Below, one piece after another: positions 8,628 to 18,026 of a DNA stretch of 64,000 nt. Both the position numbers and the translations under genes were made by a program. The notes below the pieces were generated by a model. That model was given only the letters and a program-made list of their open reading frames with translations, was not told where the DNA came from and ran no database searches. Each line of letters begins with the position of its first letter. Within the stretch, counting starts at the first letter, position 1. This DNA comes from Deltaproteobacteria bacterium (lineage in GTDB: Bacteria; Desulfobacterota_D; UBA1144; Nemesobacterales; UBA2774). The stretch spans positions 1 through 64,000 of the forward strand of contig JAVKFU010000014.1 in assembly GCA_040223695.1 (NCBI GenBank). The letters are read 5' to 3'.

Positions 8628-8880
8628 ATTTATATCCCTGTTCAAAAAATTATCGAACTACTCGTAAAAACTATACAATTTTAATTCCATATTCAAGCGA
8701 AATAATCACGCGGAATGTCGATGATAAATCCCGTTTTAATCCGCAGAACATAAAACCCGATGAATCGCACCGGCTTCTAACTTTTATCTTGAGATAATAA
8801 TCGGCAGCACAGCTTTTGAAGCAATCTCGTATAAAAAAAGACAATGGCTGAAAGCGAAGCGCCATGTTACCGTGCCAGCA

Positions 8881-9912
8881 TTATTTGCTTTGGCTTTTAT
8901 TTAATTTGAAGCACCATGTCCGCAAGTCAAAGCATTCGAAGTCCGAGATAAGGTCGTCAAAATTCAATAGGTTTATATCCTCGTTCATCAGCATGTCTTC
9001 TATCTTGAAGGAAACATTCATGCTTCCGACATCACCGGGGTCAAAGCTACTATCCGTCAAACCCTTATGGCCGCAATTGTGTACAAATTCGTGGGCCATT
9101 ACATGAGGCGTCAACACGGCGGACACAAAGGCTTTGTCAGATATGAGAAGGGGCTTTTTCTTACCTAAATTCAATCCATTTACTATTCTTCCCTTTTTGT
9201 CCTTCAGCCCTTTAACGAAGACAAAGTTGACGCACTCGCTCGAGTCCGGGAGTCCCTCCTTTTCAAGCTCTTTCAGTAATTTATTACTATTCTTGCTATT
9301 CAGAGTGCCGTCGTCCTCGAAAACGTCATCGGATACCGGGGCGCTTTTCACCACTTCAATCTCAACAGAAATATTACATTGATCGAGTGTATCATTCAGT
9401 TGCTCCAGAAGATCTTCTTGAAAATCCTGATTTTCTATTTTACTTATATTTGAGGTCCCGCCTTTTCCCGTCACAGCCGTCAGACAGATTTTAATCTTGC
9501 ACTCATCGACAACCTGTGTAAAAAGCATCTTTGAGCACTCCCGTGTTCCCGGCCCCGTACAGGTTGCTTTAGCCTCGAGAATCTGGTTAATCTCCACGTC
9601 CTCCGTAGTAGTCACTGTCGCCTTAGCTCCCGCCGAGGAGAAGGAAAATCCCGGCGGTACTATTATACTTTCCCACGTACACACTGCTCCGCCTAATTCG
9701 TTCATTGCTCCGGTGAGGTCAAAACTCTTGGCAGTGTAGTCTTCTTCGTCACTCGGGCATATGAACGGATCTCCAAAAATCATCACCTTACATCCCCCGG
9801 GTCCCGGCGTAGGTTCCTGAGCATCCGTGGTGTAGGAAATACCGTACGTAAGCACTAATATTATGACTGCTCGGGTTAGAACGAGAACGGCCTTTCTATG
9901 TTTATACTTCAT
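8881..9912 (-). CDS. Secreted protein with HExxH zinc-protease-like motif
   Basis: 343 residues from the ATG at 9912, chosen over an upstream in-frame start because GGGGGAGATCA sits just before it. A signal peptide (MKYKHRKAVLVLTRAVIIL...) ends near residue 30. The middle has cysteines in pairs, suggesting disulfides. Near residue 280 the sequence reads MAHEFVHNCGHKG: an HExxH zinc motif followed by a Gly-His, like but not identical to the metzincin HExxHxxGxxH. The aspartate- and asparagine-containing stretch after it could complete a metal site. I do not recognise the family; a secreted metallopeptidase is the best guess. Confidence 0.55.
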   Translation of the reverse strand: MKYKHRKAVLVLTRAVIILVLTYGISYTTDAQEPTPGPGGCKVMIFGDPFICPSDEEDYTAKSFDLTGAMNELGGAVCTWESIIVPPGFSFSSAGAKATVTTTEDVEINQILEAKATCTGPGTRECSKMLFTQVVDECKIKICLTAVTGKGGTSNISKIENQDFQEDLLEQLNDTLDQCNISVEIEVVKSAPVSDDVFEDDGTLNSKNSNKLLKELEKEGLPDSSECVNFVFVKGLKDKKGRIVNGLNLGKKKPLLISDKAFVSAVLTPHVMAHEFVHNCGHKGLTDSSFDPGDVGSMNVSFKIEDMLMNEDINLLNFDDLISDFECFDLRTWCFKLNKSQSK

Positions 9913-9927
9913 TGATCTCCCCCCTTC

Positions 9928-9955
9928 TGACAATCTAATGGAACAATTAGTGTCA
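9928..9955. repeat. Imperfect inverted repeat before the secreted HExxH gene
   Basis: TGACA-at-CTAAT, six bases, then ATTAG-TGTCA: two arms of ten paired bases with a two-base bulge. It lies directly upstream of the ribosome binding site of the gene ending at 8881. It could be an operator or an mRNA leader hairpin. Confidence 0.4.
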
Positions 9956-10607
9956 GATAATTTATAAACTTCGCTCTTTCACCTTCATATCGTTAAAAAG
10001 TTTACAAAAAAGACCTCGCGCTCAATCATTGGGGTCTCCTGCTGCTTTCGTCGTGTGTGCTCGCAGACGATGTTAAGGAGTTAGGAATCCAAAAGAATAT
10101 TCGGTGGAATGTATGATAGAATAGTTAAAGCTGACTCTCTTGAGTACTTGTGGAAGTTTAAAAGCTAAAAAGCGATGTAAGAGAAACCTGGTTCTTAAAC
10201 CTGCTCCAGCAGAGCTAAAAGAACAATTATGTTTGAACTTAATATGCGCTACCCCATCCCTGTTTCTTCCTCCGCCGTTAATCTGACAAAAAATATAATA
10301 GCATTTTCGGAGGTGATCTTCAATAATCCGCCCGCCCCCGTAATAAGTCCATAAGTTAACTTGGATTTTTGACAGAGAATCCCGTTAAGGAGATCATAAG
10401 AATAGCCCGTAAGCGGTGCGTGTTTCATAAATCCGACTTACACCACGCACGACAAAAGGGCGCCGCCGCAAGTATTTCTTTAATATGTTTCAATACTAAA
10501 AGCGATTACAATGCAGAGCGAATATATCACAGGAAATTGCTATAAGTGCTTATTTTCATAGGATATATTTTAAAGATAAAGAAAAAACGGACAGAGGCTC
10601 AAAACGG
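9956..10607. other. Gene-free region upstream of the pst operon
   Basis: About 650 bases without a supportable gene on either strand: open frames are short, lack ribosome binding sites and show no recognisable peptide. A weak seven-base inverted pair (GTGCGTG / CACGCAC) lies near 10417-10452. Nothing else stands out before the Pho box at 10608. Confidence 0.5.
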
Positions 10608-10647
10608 TTAACTCGTGTTTAACCTTTTCTTAACATGTTCTTAACAA
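10608..10647 (+). promoter_or_regulatory. Tandem Pho box (four TTAAC repeats, 11-base period)
   Basis: TTAAC occurs at 10608, 10619, 10630 and 10641, each exactly 11 bases after the last. This is the spacing of the paired half-sites of PhoB-type binding sites, so there is room for two PhoB dimers. It ends about 50 bases before pstS. The matching -10 is not certain (TAGGGT or TTACTC just downstream). Confidence 0.8.
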
Positions 10648-10696
10648 TTTTAGGGTTTACTCCTAACGAGATTACATCCTAAAGGAGGCAGTAAAA

Positions 10697-11698
10697 ATGA
10701 GTAATAGTAAATTTCTAAATATAAGCATAGTAGCCGGCATGATTGTTTTCATGCTAACGCTGGTTTCAAATACAGGTATCGCGGATGAGCCCGCGAAGGT
10801 AGATTCCAGCATTCCTACGTATACCAAAACAAGCGGAGTATCGGGGAATATAAACAGCGTAGGTTCAGACACCATGAATAACCTCATGACTCTCTGGTGC
10901 GAGGGTTTTACAAAGTATTACCCGAATGTTAAATGCCAGATAGAAGGTAAGGGATCGAGCACGGCGCCGCCCGCGCTTATAGAGGGCACGGCACAGTTCG
11001 GACCGATGTCGCGTGCTATGAAGAGTAAGGAAGTGGATGAATTCGAGAAGGCTTTCGGATACAAGCCTACCCCGGTTGCGACGGCAATAGATACGCTTGC
11101 GGTGTTCGTGAACAAGGACAACCCTATCGATTGCCTGACTATAGAGCAGGTGGACGCAATATTTTCCAAAAACAGAACTTGCGGGGGCTCTGAAAACATC
11201 ACGACCTGGGGGCAGCTCGGACTCACGGGCAACTGGGCTGATATGCCGCTAAGCATGTACGGCAGAAACTCCGCCTCCGGAACCTACGGCTTTTTCAAGG
11301 AAAACGCTCTGTGCAAGGGCGACTACAAAGACTTCGTCAAAGAGCAGCCGGGCTCGGCATCGGTCGTTCAGGGTATTACCGAGGATAAATCCGCCATCGG
11401 TTACAGCGGAATCGGATACACAACTTCAGGCGTAAAAGCCGTGAAGCTCGCTGAAAAACCCGGAGAATGCGCCGCTCCGAATCTTGAAAATGTTGCCAGC
11501 GGGGCTTATCCTCTCGGAAGATACCTATGGCTCTACGTTAACAACAAGCCGAACGAGGCCCTTGATCCCCTTCGGAGGGAGTTCCTGAAATATGTACTCA
11601 GCAGGGAAGGCCAGGAAGTCGTGATCAAGGACGGCTACCTGCCGCTACCGGCTAAAGTTGATTCCGAGCAGATGATGATGATCGAAGCCAAAAAATGA
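10697..11698 (+). CDS. pstS: Phosphate ABC transporter, periplasmic binding protein PstS
   Basis: A 333-residue secreted binding protein. The signal peptide occupies about residues 1-29, ending in NTGIADEPA. The mature part has the phosphate-binding signatures SVGSDTMNNLM, EGKGSSTAPPAL and MSRAMKSKE, and later YGRNSASGTYGFF with ligand-contacting Ser/Thr/Arg. PstS delivers inorganic phosphate to PstCA. It has a strong AAAGGAGG ribosome binding site. It is the first gene of pstS-pstC-pstA-pstB-arsC-phoU and sits directly behind a tandem Pho box, so it should be induced by phosphate starvation. Confidence 0.95.
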   Translation: MSNSKFLNISIVAGMIVFMLTLVSNTGIADEPAKVDSSIPTYTKTSGVSGNINSVGSDTMNNLMTLWCEGFTKYYPNVKCQIEGKGSSTAPPALIEGTAQFGPMSRAMKSKEVDEFEKAFGYKPTPVATAIDTLAVFVNKDNPIDCLTIEQVDAIFSKNRTCGGSENITTWGQLGLTGNWADMPLSMYGRNSASGTYGFFKENALCKGDYKDFVKEQPGSASVVQGITEDKSAIGYSGIGYTTSGVKAVKLAEKPGECAAPNLENVASGAYPLGRYLWLYVNNKPNEALDPLRREFLKYVLSREGQEVVIKDGYLPLPAKVDSEQMMMIEAKK

Positions 11699-11739
11699 TT
11701 TGTAATATGAGTAAACAGTCTCATCCGGGTTATTAATTT

Positions 11740-14061
11740 ATGACGCCCAGAACCAAGCTGAAAGAACCCGGACAATCTTCCTCCGGCATCAAACGGAGGA
11801 AGATTGTCAACCGTATAGCGACATTTGTCGTCACAACCGGGGGAATCGGAATAATCCTGAGCATCATCGCCATTCTCGTATTCATAGGAATCGAGACTAT
11901 ACCACTGTGGCAGGGCGTGAAATCCGAGCTCACAAGCTCCTTCATTTTAAAGGAATCACCGGAGCTCGCCTCTTATTCCCTGGAGGACCCTGAAGCTAAA
12001 GAGTTTCCGTTCCTAGCGACGGGCGCCGAAGAATACAAGGAAATAGGTTTTGTGGTATCCGATGACGGAGTCGTTTACTTCCTTTCCCTCAAAGACGGAA
12101 GCGTAATAAAAAAGGTTCCGCTTACGGGGCTTGAAGGGAACAGGATTACTTCAAGCTTCGTATCCGTTAATAATGAGCTCTACAGCTTCGGAACCGATAA
12201 CGGATACATTTTACCCCTCGAAACGAAGTACAAAATAGATTTCGAGGATGGTAAAAGGACTATTACACCCTATATCACTCAGGATGAACTCCTGAAAGTG
12301 AGCGATTCCTCTATAGTAGAGTTGGCGTTTGAAAAGCATATAGACGAGGACAGCTTCGCCGGGGCGGTATATACGTCGGCGGGGGAGCTTTTATTCTTCG
12401 CTTCCGAAGAATCCGGTTCCTTGTTCGGAGGGCTGGGAAGTGACGATAAGGATGAAGGGGAGGAGAGTAAGCCGGATACTACCGACCTCACCCAAAGCCT
12501 TGAGGGAAGTAAAGCTACCGCTATAGAGCTTGACTATTACCTAGAGAATCTGTTTATAGGGACCGACAACGGGAAAATATTTCACTGGGATACAAGCGAC
12601 AAGAATAATCCGGAGTTGTTGAATGTTCTCAATGCCGACGGGGATATCAGAGCCCCTGTTACGGCCCTCGCATTCCTGATCGGAGACCGCTCCCTCGTAG
12701 TCGGAAACGAATCGGGAGATGTCTCCGTCTGGTTCGAGGTTTCAGACCCCGTCAGGGGCAGAGTGTTTAAGAAGATCCGCGAGCTTCCCCCTCTTGCTCT
12801 GCCGGTAACGAAGATTATAGCATCGACAAGGGACAGGGGATTTCTGGCTTCGGACACGGGTGGCAATATCAATCTCTACTATGCGACCACCGGCGAAAAG
12901 CTTGAAAAATTTAAAACGGACGGATCAGAGGTTAAGAATCTCGCCTTTACCCCAAAGGCAAACGGAATAATAGCTATTGACAAGGAGGGAAAGCTCTACA
13001 ACTGGAACGTAAAAAATTCCCACCCCGAGACAACCCTCAAAACCCTGTTCGGCAAGGTATGGTACGAGGGCTACAGCGAGCCCGAGTACGTATGGCAGTC
13101 AACCGGAGGCACCGATGACTTCGAGCCTAAATTAAGCTTAACTCCGCTCGCCTACGGAACGTTGAAGGGAGCGATTTATGCGCTTTTTTTTGCAATACCC
13201 CTATCGATTCTGGGCGCTATATGCGTCTCTCAATTCATGCATCCGTCTCTCAGAAACACAATAAAGCCCGTGATAGAGATAATGGCGGCACTTCCAAGTG
13301 TTGTGCTCGGGTTCTTCGCGGGCCTCTGGCTTGCCCCGGTCATAGAAAAAATAATACCGGCAGTCTTTACACTACCCATAGTCCTCACACTTTTTACCTT
13401 GCTTACCCTATTGATCTGGCAATATTTACCGAGAGCGATAAGGGGGAGGTTCAAGGTCGGATCCGAGCTCTTCTTACTTGTTCCCGCTATTGTATTGGGA
13501 GTTATTGTTACCTTATGGCTGAACACCCCGGTCGAGAACGCGATCTTCGGCGGCGACTATAAATCCTGGTTTTATAATGTATTGGGGCTTCAGTACGACC
13601 AGAGAAATTCCCTGATAGTGGGATTTGCCATGGGATTCGCGGTAATACCTATAATCTTCACTATTTCCGAAGACGCCCTGTCAAGCGTGCCGAAGCATTT
13701 ACAGGCAGGCTCGCTCGCTCTGGGAGCAAACCGCTGGCAAACCGCGATAAGGGTCATACTGCCGACGGCAAGCCCCGGCATATTCTCTGCGGTCATGATT
13801 GGTCTCGGAAGAGCTATAGGGGAGACGATGATCGTGCTTATGGCAACGGGAAACACTCCGATAATGGACTGGAGCATGTTTAACGGCTTCCGCGCGTTGT
13901 CGGCAAACATAGCGGTGGAGATACCCGAAGCACCGCACGGGGGAACTCTGTACAGGGTTTTATTCCTGGCCGCGTTACTTTTGTTTTTCTTTACATTTTT
14001 CATAAACACGGCCGCGGAGCTGGTCAGGCAAAGACTGAGAAAAAAATACGGACAGCTATAA
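11740..14061 (+). CDS. pstC: Phosphate ABC transporter permease PstC with large periplasmic domain
   Basis: 773 residues, much longer than the roughly 320 of E. coli PstC. One membrane span (about 27-50) is followed by some 400 residues of beta-rich, WD40/propeller-like sequence with repeated D-G-x-(V/I) strands facing the periplasm. Then comes the permease core (about 470-773), with five or six spans and the EAA loop around LGANRWQTAIRVILPTASPG that docks PstB. Extended PstC proteins of this shape are known in several proteobacteria. It pairs with PstA to form the phosphate channel. The ATG at 11740 has a poor ribosome binding site. Confidence 0.92.
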   Translation: MTPRTKLKEPGQSSSGIKRRKIVNRIATFVVTTGGIGIILSIIAILVFIGIETIPLWQGVKSELTSSFILKESPELASYSLEDPEAKEFPFLATGAEEYKEIGFVVSDDGVVYFLSLKDGSVIKKVPLTGLEGNRITSSFVSVNNELYSFGTDNGYILPLETKYKIDFEDGKRTITPYITQDELLKVSDSSIVELAFEKHIDEDSFAGAVYTSAGELLFFASEESGSLFGGLGSDDKDEGEESKPDTTDLTQSLEGSKATAIELDYYLENLFIGTDNGKIFHWDTSDKNNPELLNVLNADGDIRAPVTALAFLIGDRSLVVGNESGDVSVWFEVSDPVRGRVFKKIRELPPLALPVTKIIASTRDRGFLASDTGGNINLYYATTGEKLEKFKTDGSEVKNLAFTPKANGIIAIDKEGKLYNWNVKNSHPETTLKTLFGKVWYEGYSEPEYVWQSTGGTDDFEPKLSLTPLAYGTLKGAIYALFFAIPLSILGAICVSQFMHPSLRNTIKPVIEIMAALPSVVLGFFAGLWLAPVIEKIIPAVFTLPIVLTLFTLLTLLIWQYLPRAIRGRFKVGSELFLLVPAIVLGVIVTLWLNTPVENAIFGGDYKSWFYNVLGLQYDQRNSLIVGFAMGFAVIPIIFTISEDALSSVPKHLQAGSLALGANRWQTAIRVILPTASPGIFSAVMIGLGRAIGETMIVLMATGNTPIMDWSMFNGFRALSANIAVEIPEAPHGGTLYRVLFLAALLLFFFTFFINTAAELVRQRLRKKYGQL

Positions 14062-14109
14062 ATTACCGATGAATCTTGTAACTTGCGAAATGTACCGAGG
14101 TTGTAATTA

Positions 14110-15732
14110 ATGAAAAAATTCTGGAAGAGCGGCGATCCTTTTATATGGCTTACAGGTGTCGCACTTATGTTCAGCCTGCTTATGATAGCGGGGCTCATGT
14201 ATCTCATAGCCGCAAAAGGGCTCGGATTTTTCTGGCCGTCCGACGTAGCCCAGGTCCGGCTCAAAGACGGCAGAAAGCTTCTGGGCGAAATCACCGATCG
14301 TGAGAAAGTTAAGACGGATTACTCCGGCGAGAGTGATACTTTCACACAGAGGACTCAGCTCAAGATCGGCAACAGGGACCTTTACGGGCTCGACTTCAGA
14401 TGGGTCGACAATGACGAGATAGAGGACATAACCTACCCCGAATACTCCGTGGTTCTCGAGAGAAGGGAATGGGGAAATATGTACGGATTTATAAAAGAGA
14501 TAACCGGGAACGGCACCGTTAAGTGTGCGGGCAATCAGGATTGCTGGCCCGTGCTGGAATCCCTCCTTCCGCAGTATAACAAAATCTATAAAGAGATAAA
14601 AGCTATTGAAAAGGGTGAGATCGGCGGGATAAACAGGGAAATTGAGCACCTCAGGCTCGAAATCCGGGGTTTGGGGACGAAGGAGGGGGACAACAGGGAA
14701 AAAATCAACAAACTTGAGGCCCGGGTTGAAGAGCAGGAAGCAATTTATAGGGAGAAGGAAGAAAAGCTATCGGCGCTTTACAAAGAGTTCAATGAAGACA
14801 AGATAACAATGACTTCGGTCGACGGAAGGGATAAGGAGATGCCGGTGGGAAACATAGTAAGAGCGTTCAGACCCAACGCCATGAGCTGGCTTGAAAAGGC
14901 GTCCCTGTACCTATCAAAGATGTGGGAATTCGTATCCGAGGATCCGAGAGAAGCCAACACGGAAGGGGGCGTATTCCCCGCCATATTCGGAACCATCATG
15001 ATGGTGTTAATCATGAGCATCGTGGTTCTTCCCTTCGGCGTGCTGGCGGCTCTGTATCTGAGGGAATACGCAAAGCAGGGGACCCTTGTAAGACTCGTCA
15101 GAATATGCGTCAACAACCTGGCGGGCGTCCCCTCGATCGTATTCGGCGTTTTCGCCGTGGGCTTTTTCATCTACGGTCTCGGGAGCACCATAGACAGTCT
15201 CTTTTACAGCGAAGCCCTCCCCAATCCCACTTTCGGCACGGGCGGCATACTCTGGGCATCGCTTACGCTTGCGCTCCTCACAGTCCCCGTTGTAATAGTA
15301 GCGACCGAAGAGGGGCTTGCCGCCGTCCCGAGGGAAATCAGGGACGGCTCACTGGCGCTTGGAGCGACAAAATTCGAAACCACATGGAAAATAGTTATTC
15401 CGAGCGCGATGCCGGCAATACTTACAGGGCTTATACTGGCGATTGCCAGAGCGACCGGCGAGGTGGCTCCGCTAATGATAACAGGCGTCGTGAAATTGGC
15501 TCCGGAGCTTCCCATAGACGGCTATTTCCCATACGTGCACCTCGAGAGAAAGTTCATGCATCTGGGTTTTCACATATACGACGTCGGCTTCCAGTCCCCT
15601 AACGTGGAGGCTGCAAAACCGATGGTCTTTACAACCGCGCTGCTTTTGATATTGATCGTAATCGTGCTTAATCTAACGGCAATAATAATAAGAAATCAAC
15701 TAAGAAAGAAGTACACTACCTCGGCTGTTTAA
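14110..15732 (+). CDS. pstA: Phosphate ABC transporter permease PstA with periplasmic insert
   Basis: 540 residues. The first span is at about 11-33. It is followed by a long extracytoplasmic part containing a charged coiled coil (about 165-235, rich in Glu/Lys/Arg), then the permease core from about residue 293 with the EAA-type loop [20 protein letters not shown]. The insert is not present in E. coli PstA, and it matches the extension of the neighbouring PstC, so the two probably form a joint periplasmic structure around PstS. It lies 48 bases after pstC in the operon. Confidence 0.92.
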   Translation: MKKFWKSGDPFIWLTGVALMFSLLMIAGLMYLIAAKGLGFFWPSDVAQVRLKDGRKLLGEITDREKVKTDYSGESDTFTQRTQLKIGNRDLYGLDFRWVDNDEIEDITYPEYSVVLERREWGNMYGFIKEITGNGTVKCAGNQDCWPVLESLLPQYNKIYKEIKAIEKGEIGGINREIEHLRLEIRGLGTKEGDNREKINKLEARVEEQEAIYREKEEKLSALYKEFNEDKITMTSVDGRDKEMPVGNIVRAFRPNAMSWLEKASLYLSKMWEFVSEDPREANTEGGVFPAIFGTIMMVLIMSIVVLPFGVLAALYLREYAKQGTLVRLVRICVNNLAGVPSIVFGVFAVGFFIYGLGSTIDSLFYSEALPNPTFGTGGILWASLTLALLTVPVVIVATEEGLAAVPREIRDGSLALGATKFETTWKIVIPSAMPAILTGLILAIARATGEVAPLMITGVVKLAPELPIDGYFPYVHLERKFMHLGFHIYDVGFQSPNVEAAKPMVFTTALLLILIVIVLNLTAIIIRNQLRKKYTTSAV

Positions 15733-15784
15733 TAAATGTTATATTATTTTTTGTACGCCGGAAACGGTGAAGGAGATTAAAGAG

Positions 15785-16633
15785 GTGGCGATTGAAAAAG
15801 TGAAAGAGGCGTTCGAAGGCACTGTTTCAGACCGGGTCGGGGTTCACGTAGATCCCAAGGCGGACAAGTTCAAGGTACCGGATCCCATAGTCGAGGCAAA
15901 CGACGTCAACCTGTGGTACGGCGACAATCATGCTTTAAAAAATATCTATATGGATATTCCGAAGAATAAGACAACGGCGTTTATAGGACCTTCAGGCTGC
16001 GGAAAATCGACCCTGCTCCGCTGTTTTAACCGTCTTAACGACCTTGTAGACTCGGCAAGAGTAGAGGGCGAGATACTCATTGACGGAGAGGATATTTACG
16101 ATCCCGGCGTCGATATAACCGAGCTTAGAAAGAATGTCGGAATGGTCTTCCAGAAATCGAATCCCTTCCCGAAATCAATCTACGAGAACGTCGCCTACGG
16201 CGCCCGAATAGCGGGCGAAAATAAAAAATCGGTACTCGACGAAATTGTCGAAAAGAGTTTAAAAGGAGCCGCGCTCTGGGATGAAGTTCATGACAGGCTA
16301 AACGACAGCGCGCTCGGTTTGTCGGGCGGTCAGATGCAGAGGCTTTGTATCGCAAGGGCAATAGCGGTCGAGCCGGAAATGCTCCTGATGGATGAGCCCT
16401 GCTCGGCGCTCGACCCCATAGCAACCGGAAAGATAGAAGACCTTATCACAGAGCTTAAAGACAGTTACACAATAGTGATCGTAACTCATAATATGCAGCA
16501 AGCCTCACGTGTATCCGATTACACAGCTTTCATGTATCTGGGAGAATTAATAGAGTACGACAGCACAGAGACAATCTTCCTCAACCCGAAATTAAAGCAA
16601 ACGGAAGATTACGTTTCCGGAAAATTCGGATAA
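15785..16633 (+). CDS. pstB: Phosphate ABC transporter ATPase PstB
   Basis: An ABC ATPase with Walker [10 protein letters not shown], the PstB-specific [22 protein letters not shown]-loop [18 protein letters not shown], signature [14 protein letters not shown] and Walker [14 protein letters not shown]. It powers phosphate import through PstCA. I chose the GTG at 15785 because AAGGAG precedes it at nine bases; an in-frame GTG at 15767 would add six residues. Either start leaves a 25-30 residue N-terminal extension compared with E. coli PstB. Confidence 0.95.
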   Translation: MAIEKVKEAFEGTVSDRVGVHVDPKADKFKVPDPIVEANDVNLWYGDNHALKNIYMDIPKNKTTAFIGPSGCGKSTLLRCFNRLNDLVDSARVEGEILIDGEDIYDPGVDITELRKNVGMVFQKSNPFPKSIYENVAYGARIAGENKKSVLDEIVEKSLKGAALWDEVHDRLNDSALGLSGGQMQRLCIARAIAVEPEMLLMDEPCSALDPIATGKIEDLITELKDSYTIVIVTHNMQQASRVSDYTAFMYLGELIEYDSTETIFLNPKLKQTEDYVSGKFG

Positions 16634-16705
16634 TAAAAGCCGTTGGAATACGGCATCGATCTTTTACATGTTTTATTACATCTCAAGTAATTTAAACGGG
16701 ACAAA

Positions 16706-17137
16706 ATGTCTGAAGTCGACAAAAAAAAGGTTATTTTCATCTGTACTCATAACTCAGCGAGGTCACAAATGGCCGAAGGGATATTAAGAGATTTATACGG
16801 TGACAGGTTCGAAGTGTTCAGCGCCGGTACGGCTCCTTCCAGAGTAAATCCCTACGCAATCAGGGTTATGGAAGAGATAGGCATCGACATATCCGGACAA
16901 AGCTCAAAAAATATGAACAGGTTCCTCGAAACAAATTTCGACTATGCAGTGACCGTATGCGATAACGCCAGGGAGTCCTGCCCGGTATTGAAAGGCGGGG
17001 ACAATTACCTGCATAAAGGATTCAGGGACCCTTCCAGATTCAGGGGGAAAGACGAGGAAATACTCGAGGGGTTCAGAGAAATCAGGGATGAAATAAAAAG
17101 CTGGATAGAGGAGGAGTTCGGAAATAACCAGCTTTAA
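16706..17137 (+). CDS. arsC: Thioredoxin-coupled arsenate reductase ArsC
   Basis: 143 residues with the low-molecular-weight phosphatase fold. The anion loop is C13-THNSA-R19 (CX5R). Cys85 and Cys92 follow in TVCDNARESCP, and Asp108 lies in FRDPS. The spacings 13/85/92/108 equal those of the pI258 ArsC residues Cys10, Cys82, Cys89 and Asp105, so this looks like a genuine arsenate reductase using a disulfide relay to thioredoxin, not merely a tyrosine phosphatase. It sits between pstB and phoU in the phosphate operon. Pst systems also import arsenate, so induction together makes sense. No arsenite efflux gene is in the window. Confidence 0.88.
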   Translation: MSEVDKKKVIFICTHNSARSQMAEGILRDLYGDRFEVFSAGTAPSRVNPYAIRVMEEIGIDISGQSSKNMNRFLETNFDYAVTVCDNARESCPVLKGGDNYLHKGFRDPSRFRGKDEEILEGFREIRDEIKSWIEEEFGNNQL

Positions 17138-17183
17138 TTGTGAGATTTAATTTATATAATCAGCAGGAAGCAAGAGATAAAAA

Positions 17184-17846
17184 ATGATCAGACTGGAAGA
17201 AGAAATCGGCAAATTAAAAAAAATGCTCTTCGAGATGGCAACCTCCGTTGAAGAGATGATTGCCAAGAGCATCAAGGCGCTTAAAGACCGTAATATGATA
17301 ATGGCGGAGGAGGTAATTAAAAGCGACGCCAAAATCAATGAGATGGAGATCGATATAGATAACCAGTCCATTAAGATTTTAGCTTTGTTCCACCCCGAGG
17401 CAGAAGACCTGAGAACCGTCTCAATGATAATGAAAATAAACAACGACCTTGAGAGAATAGGCGATCATGCGGTGAACATAGCCGAAAAAACCATTTATCT
17501 TTCCGACAAACCGGCCGTTAAGCCCCTAATCGATATCCCCAAGATGGCCGATAAGGCAATTCAGATGCTGCAGGAAAGCCTCGATGCATTTGTCAACAAG
17601 GATGCCCAGCTCGCGATAGCCGTGTGCAAGAAAGATGACGAAGTCGATTCGCTCGAACCGCAGATAGTAAGGGAGCTGATTACTTATATGATATCGGACC
17701 CGCAAACAATCGACCGGGCTCTATCACTGATTCTCATAGCCAGGGAGCTTGAAAGAGTGGCGGATCTGGCGACAAACATAGCGGAAGACACCTATTACAT
17801 AGCGAGCGGGAAAACCCTGAAGCATAACGTCCTGAAAAAGGACTGA
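17184..17846 (+). CDS. phoU: Phosphate signalling regulator PhoU
   Basis: 220 residues, all helical, with the duplicated PhoU three-helix repeat. The first repeat has AEDLRTVSMIMKINNDLERIGDHAVNIAE and the second has DRALSLILIARELERVADLATNIAED; the E/D-x-x-R-x-x-D clusters bind metal. PhoU links the Pst transporter to the PhoR kinase and represses the Pho response in phosphate excess. It is the last gene of the pst operon; no phoR or phoB is in the window. Confidence 0.95.
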   Translation: MIRLEEEIGKLKKMLFEMATSVEEMIAKSIKALKDRNMIMAEEVIKSDAKINEMEIDIDNQSIKILALFHPEAEDLRTVSMIMKINNDLERIGDHAVNIAEKTIYLSDKPAVKPLIDIPKMADKAIQMLQESLDAFVNKDAQLAIAVCKKDDEVDSLEPQIVRELITYMISDPQTIDRALSLILIARELERVADLATNIAEDTYYIASGKTLKHNVLKKD

Positions 17847-18026
17847 ATACGAGCCTTGTGCGCCGGTCCGTACTGCCACGATTCCGGTTTTTAATTGCGC
17901 ACCTTCCAAATCCCCGCAAAATCAAGCCGCTGCCCGGAACGCCGTTTTTTCGGGGCGCGGGACGAGCTTGAAAAGATTCGGCATACGTATAAACTCTTTG
18001 TTTCTTAAATTCAAGGTATTAATAAT

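Noticed and set aside
8489-8797. 102-codon open frame on the plus strand
   Set aside because: It runs antisense over the second mini-lipoprotein gene, has no ribosome binding site and a composition unlike protein.
16634-16705. Possible terminator GCCGT-TGGAAT-ACGGC between pstB and arsC
   Set aside because: Stem of five pairs and no T run; arsC and phoU are probably still part of the pst transcript.
17847-18026. Terminator between phoU and prmC
   Set aside because: Only weak GC pairing before T runs (near 17894 and 17946); not clean enough to call.
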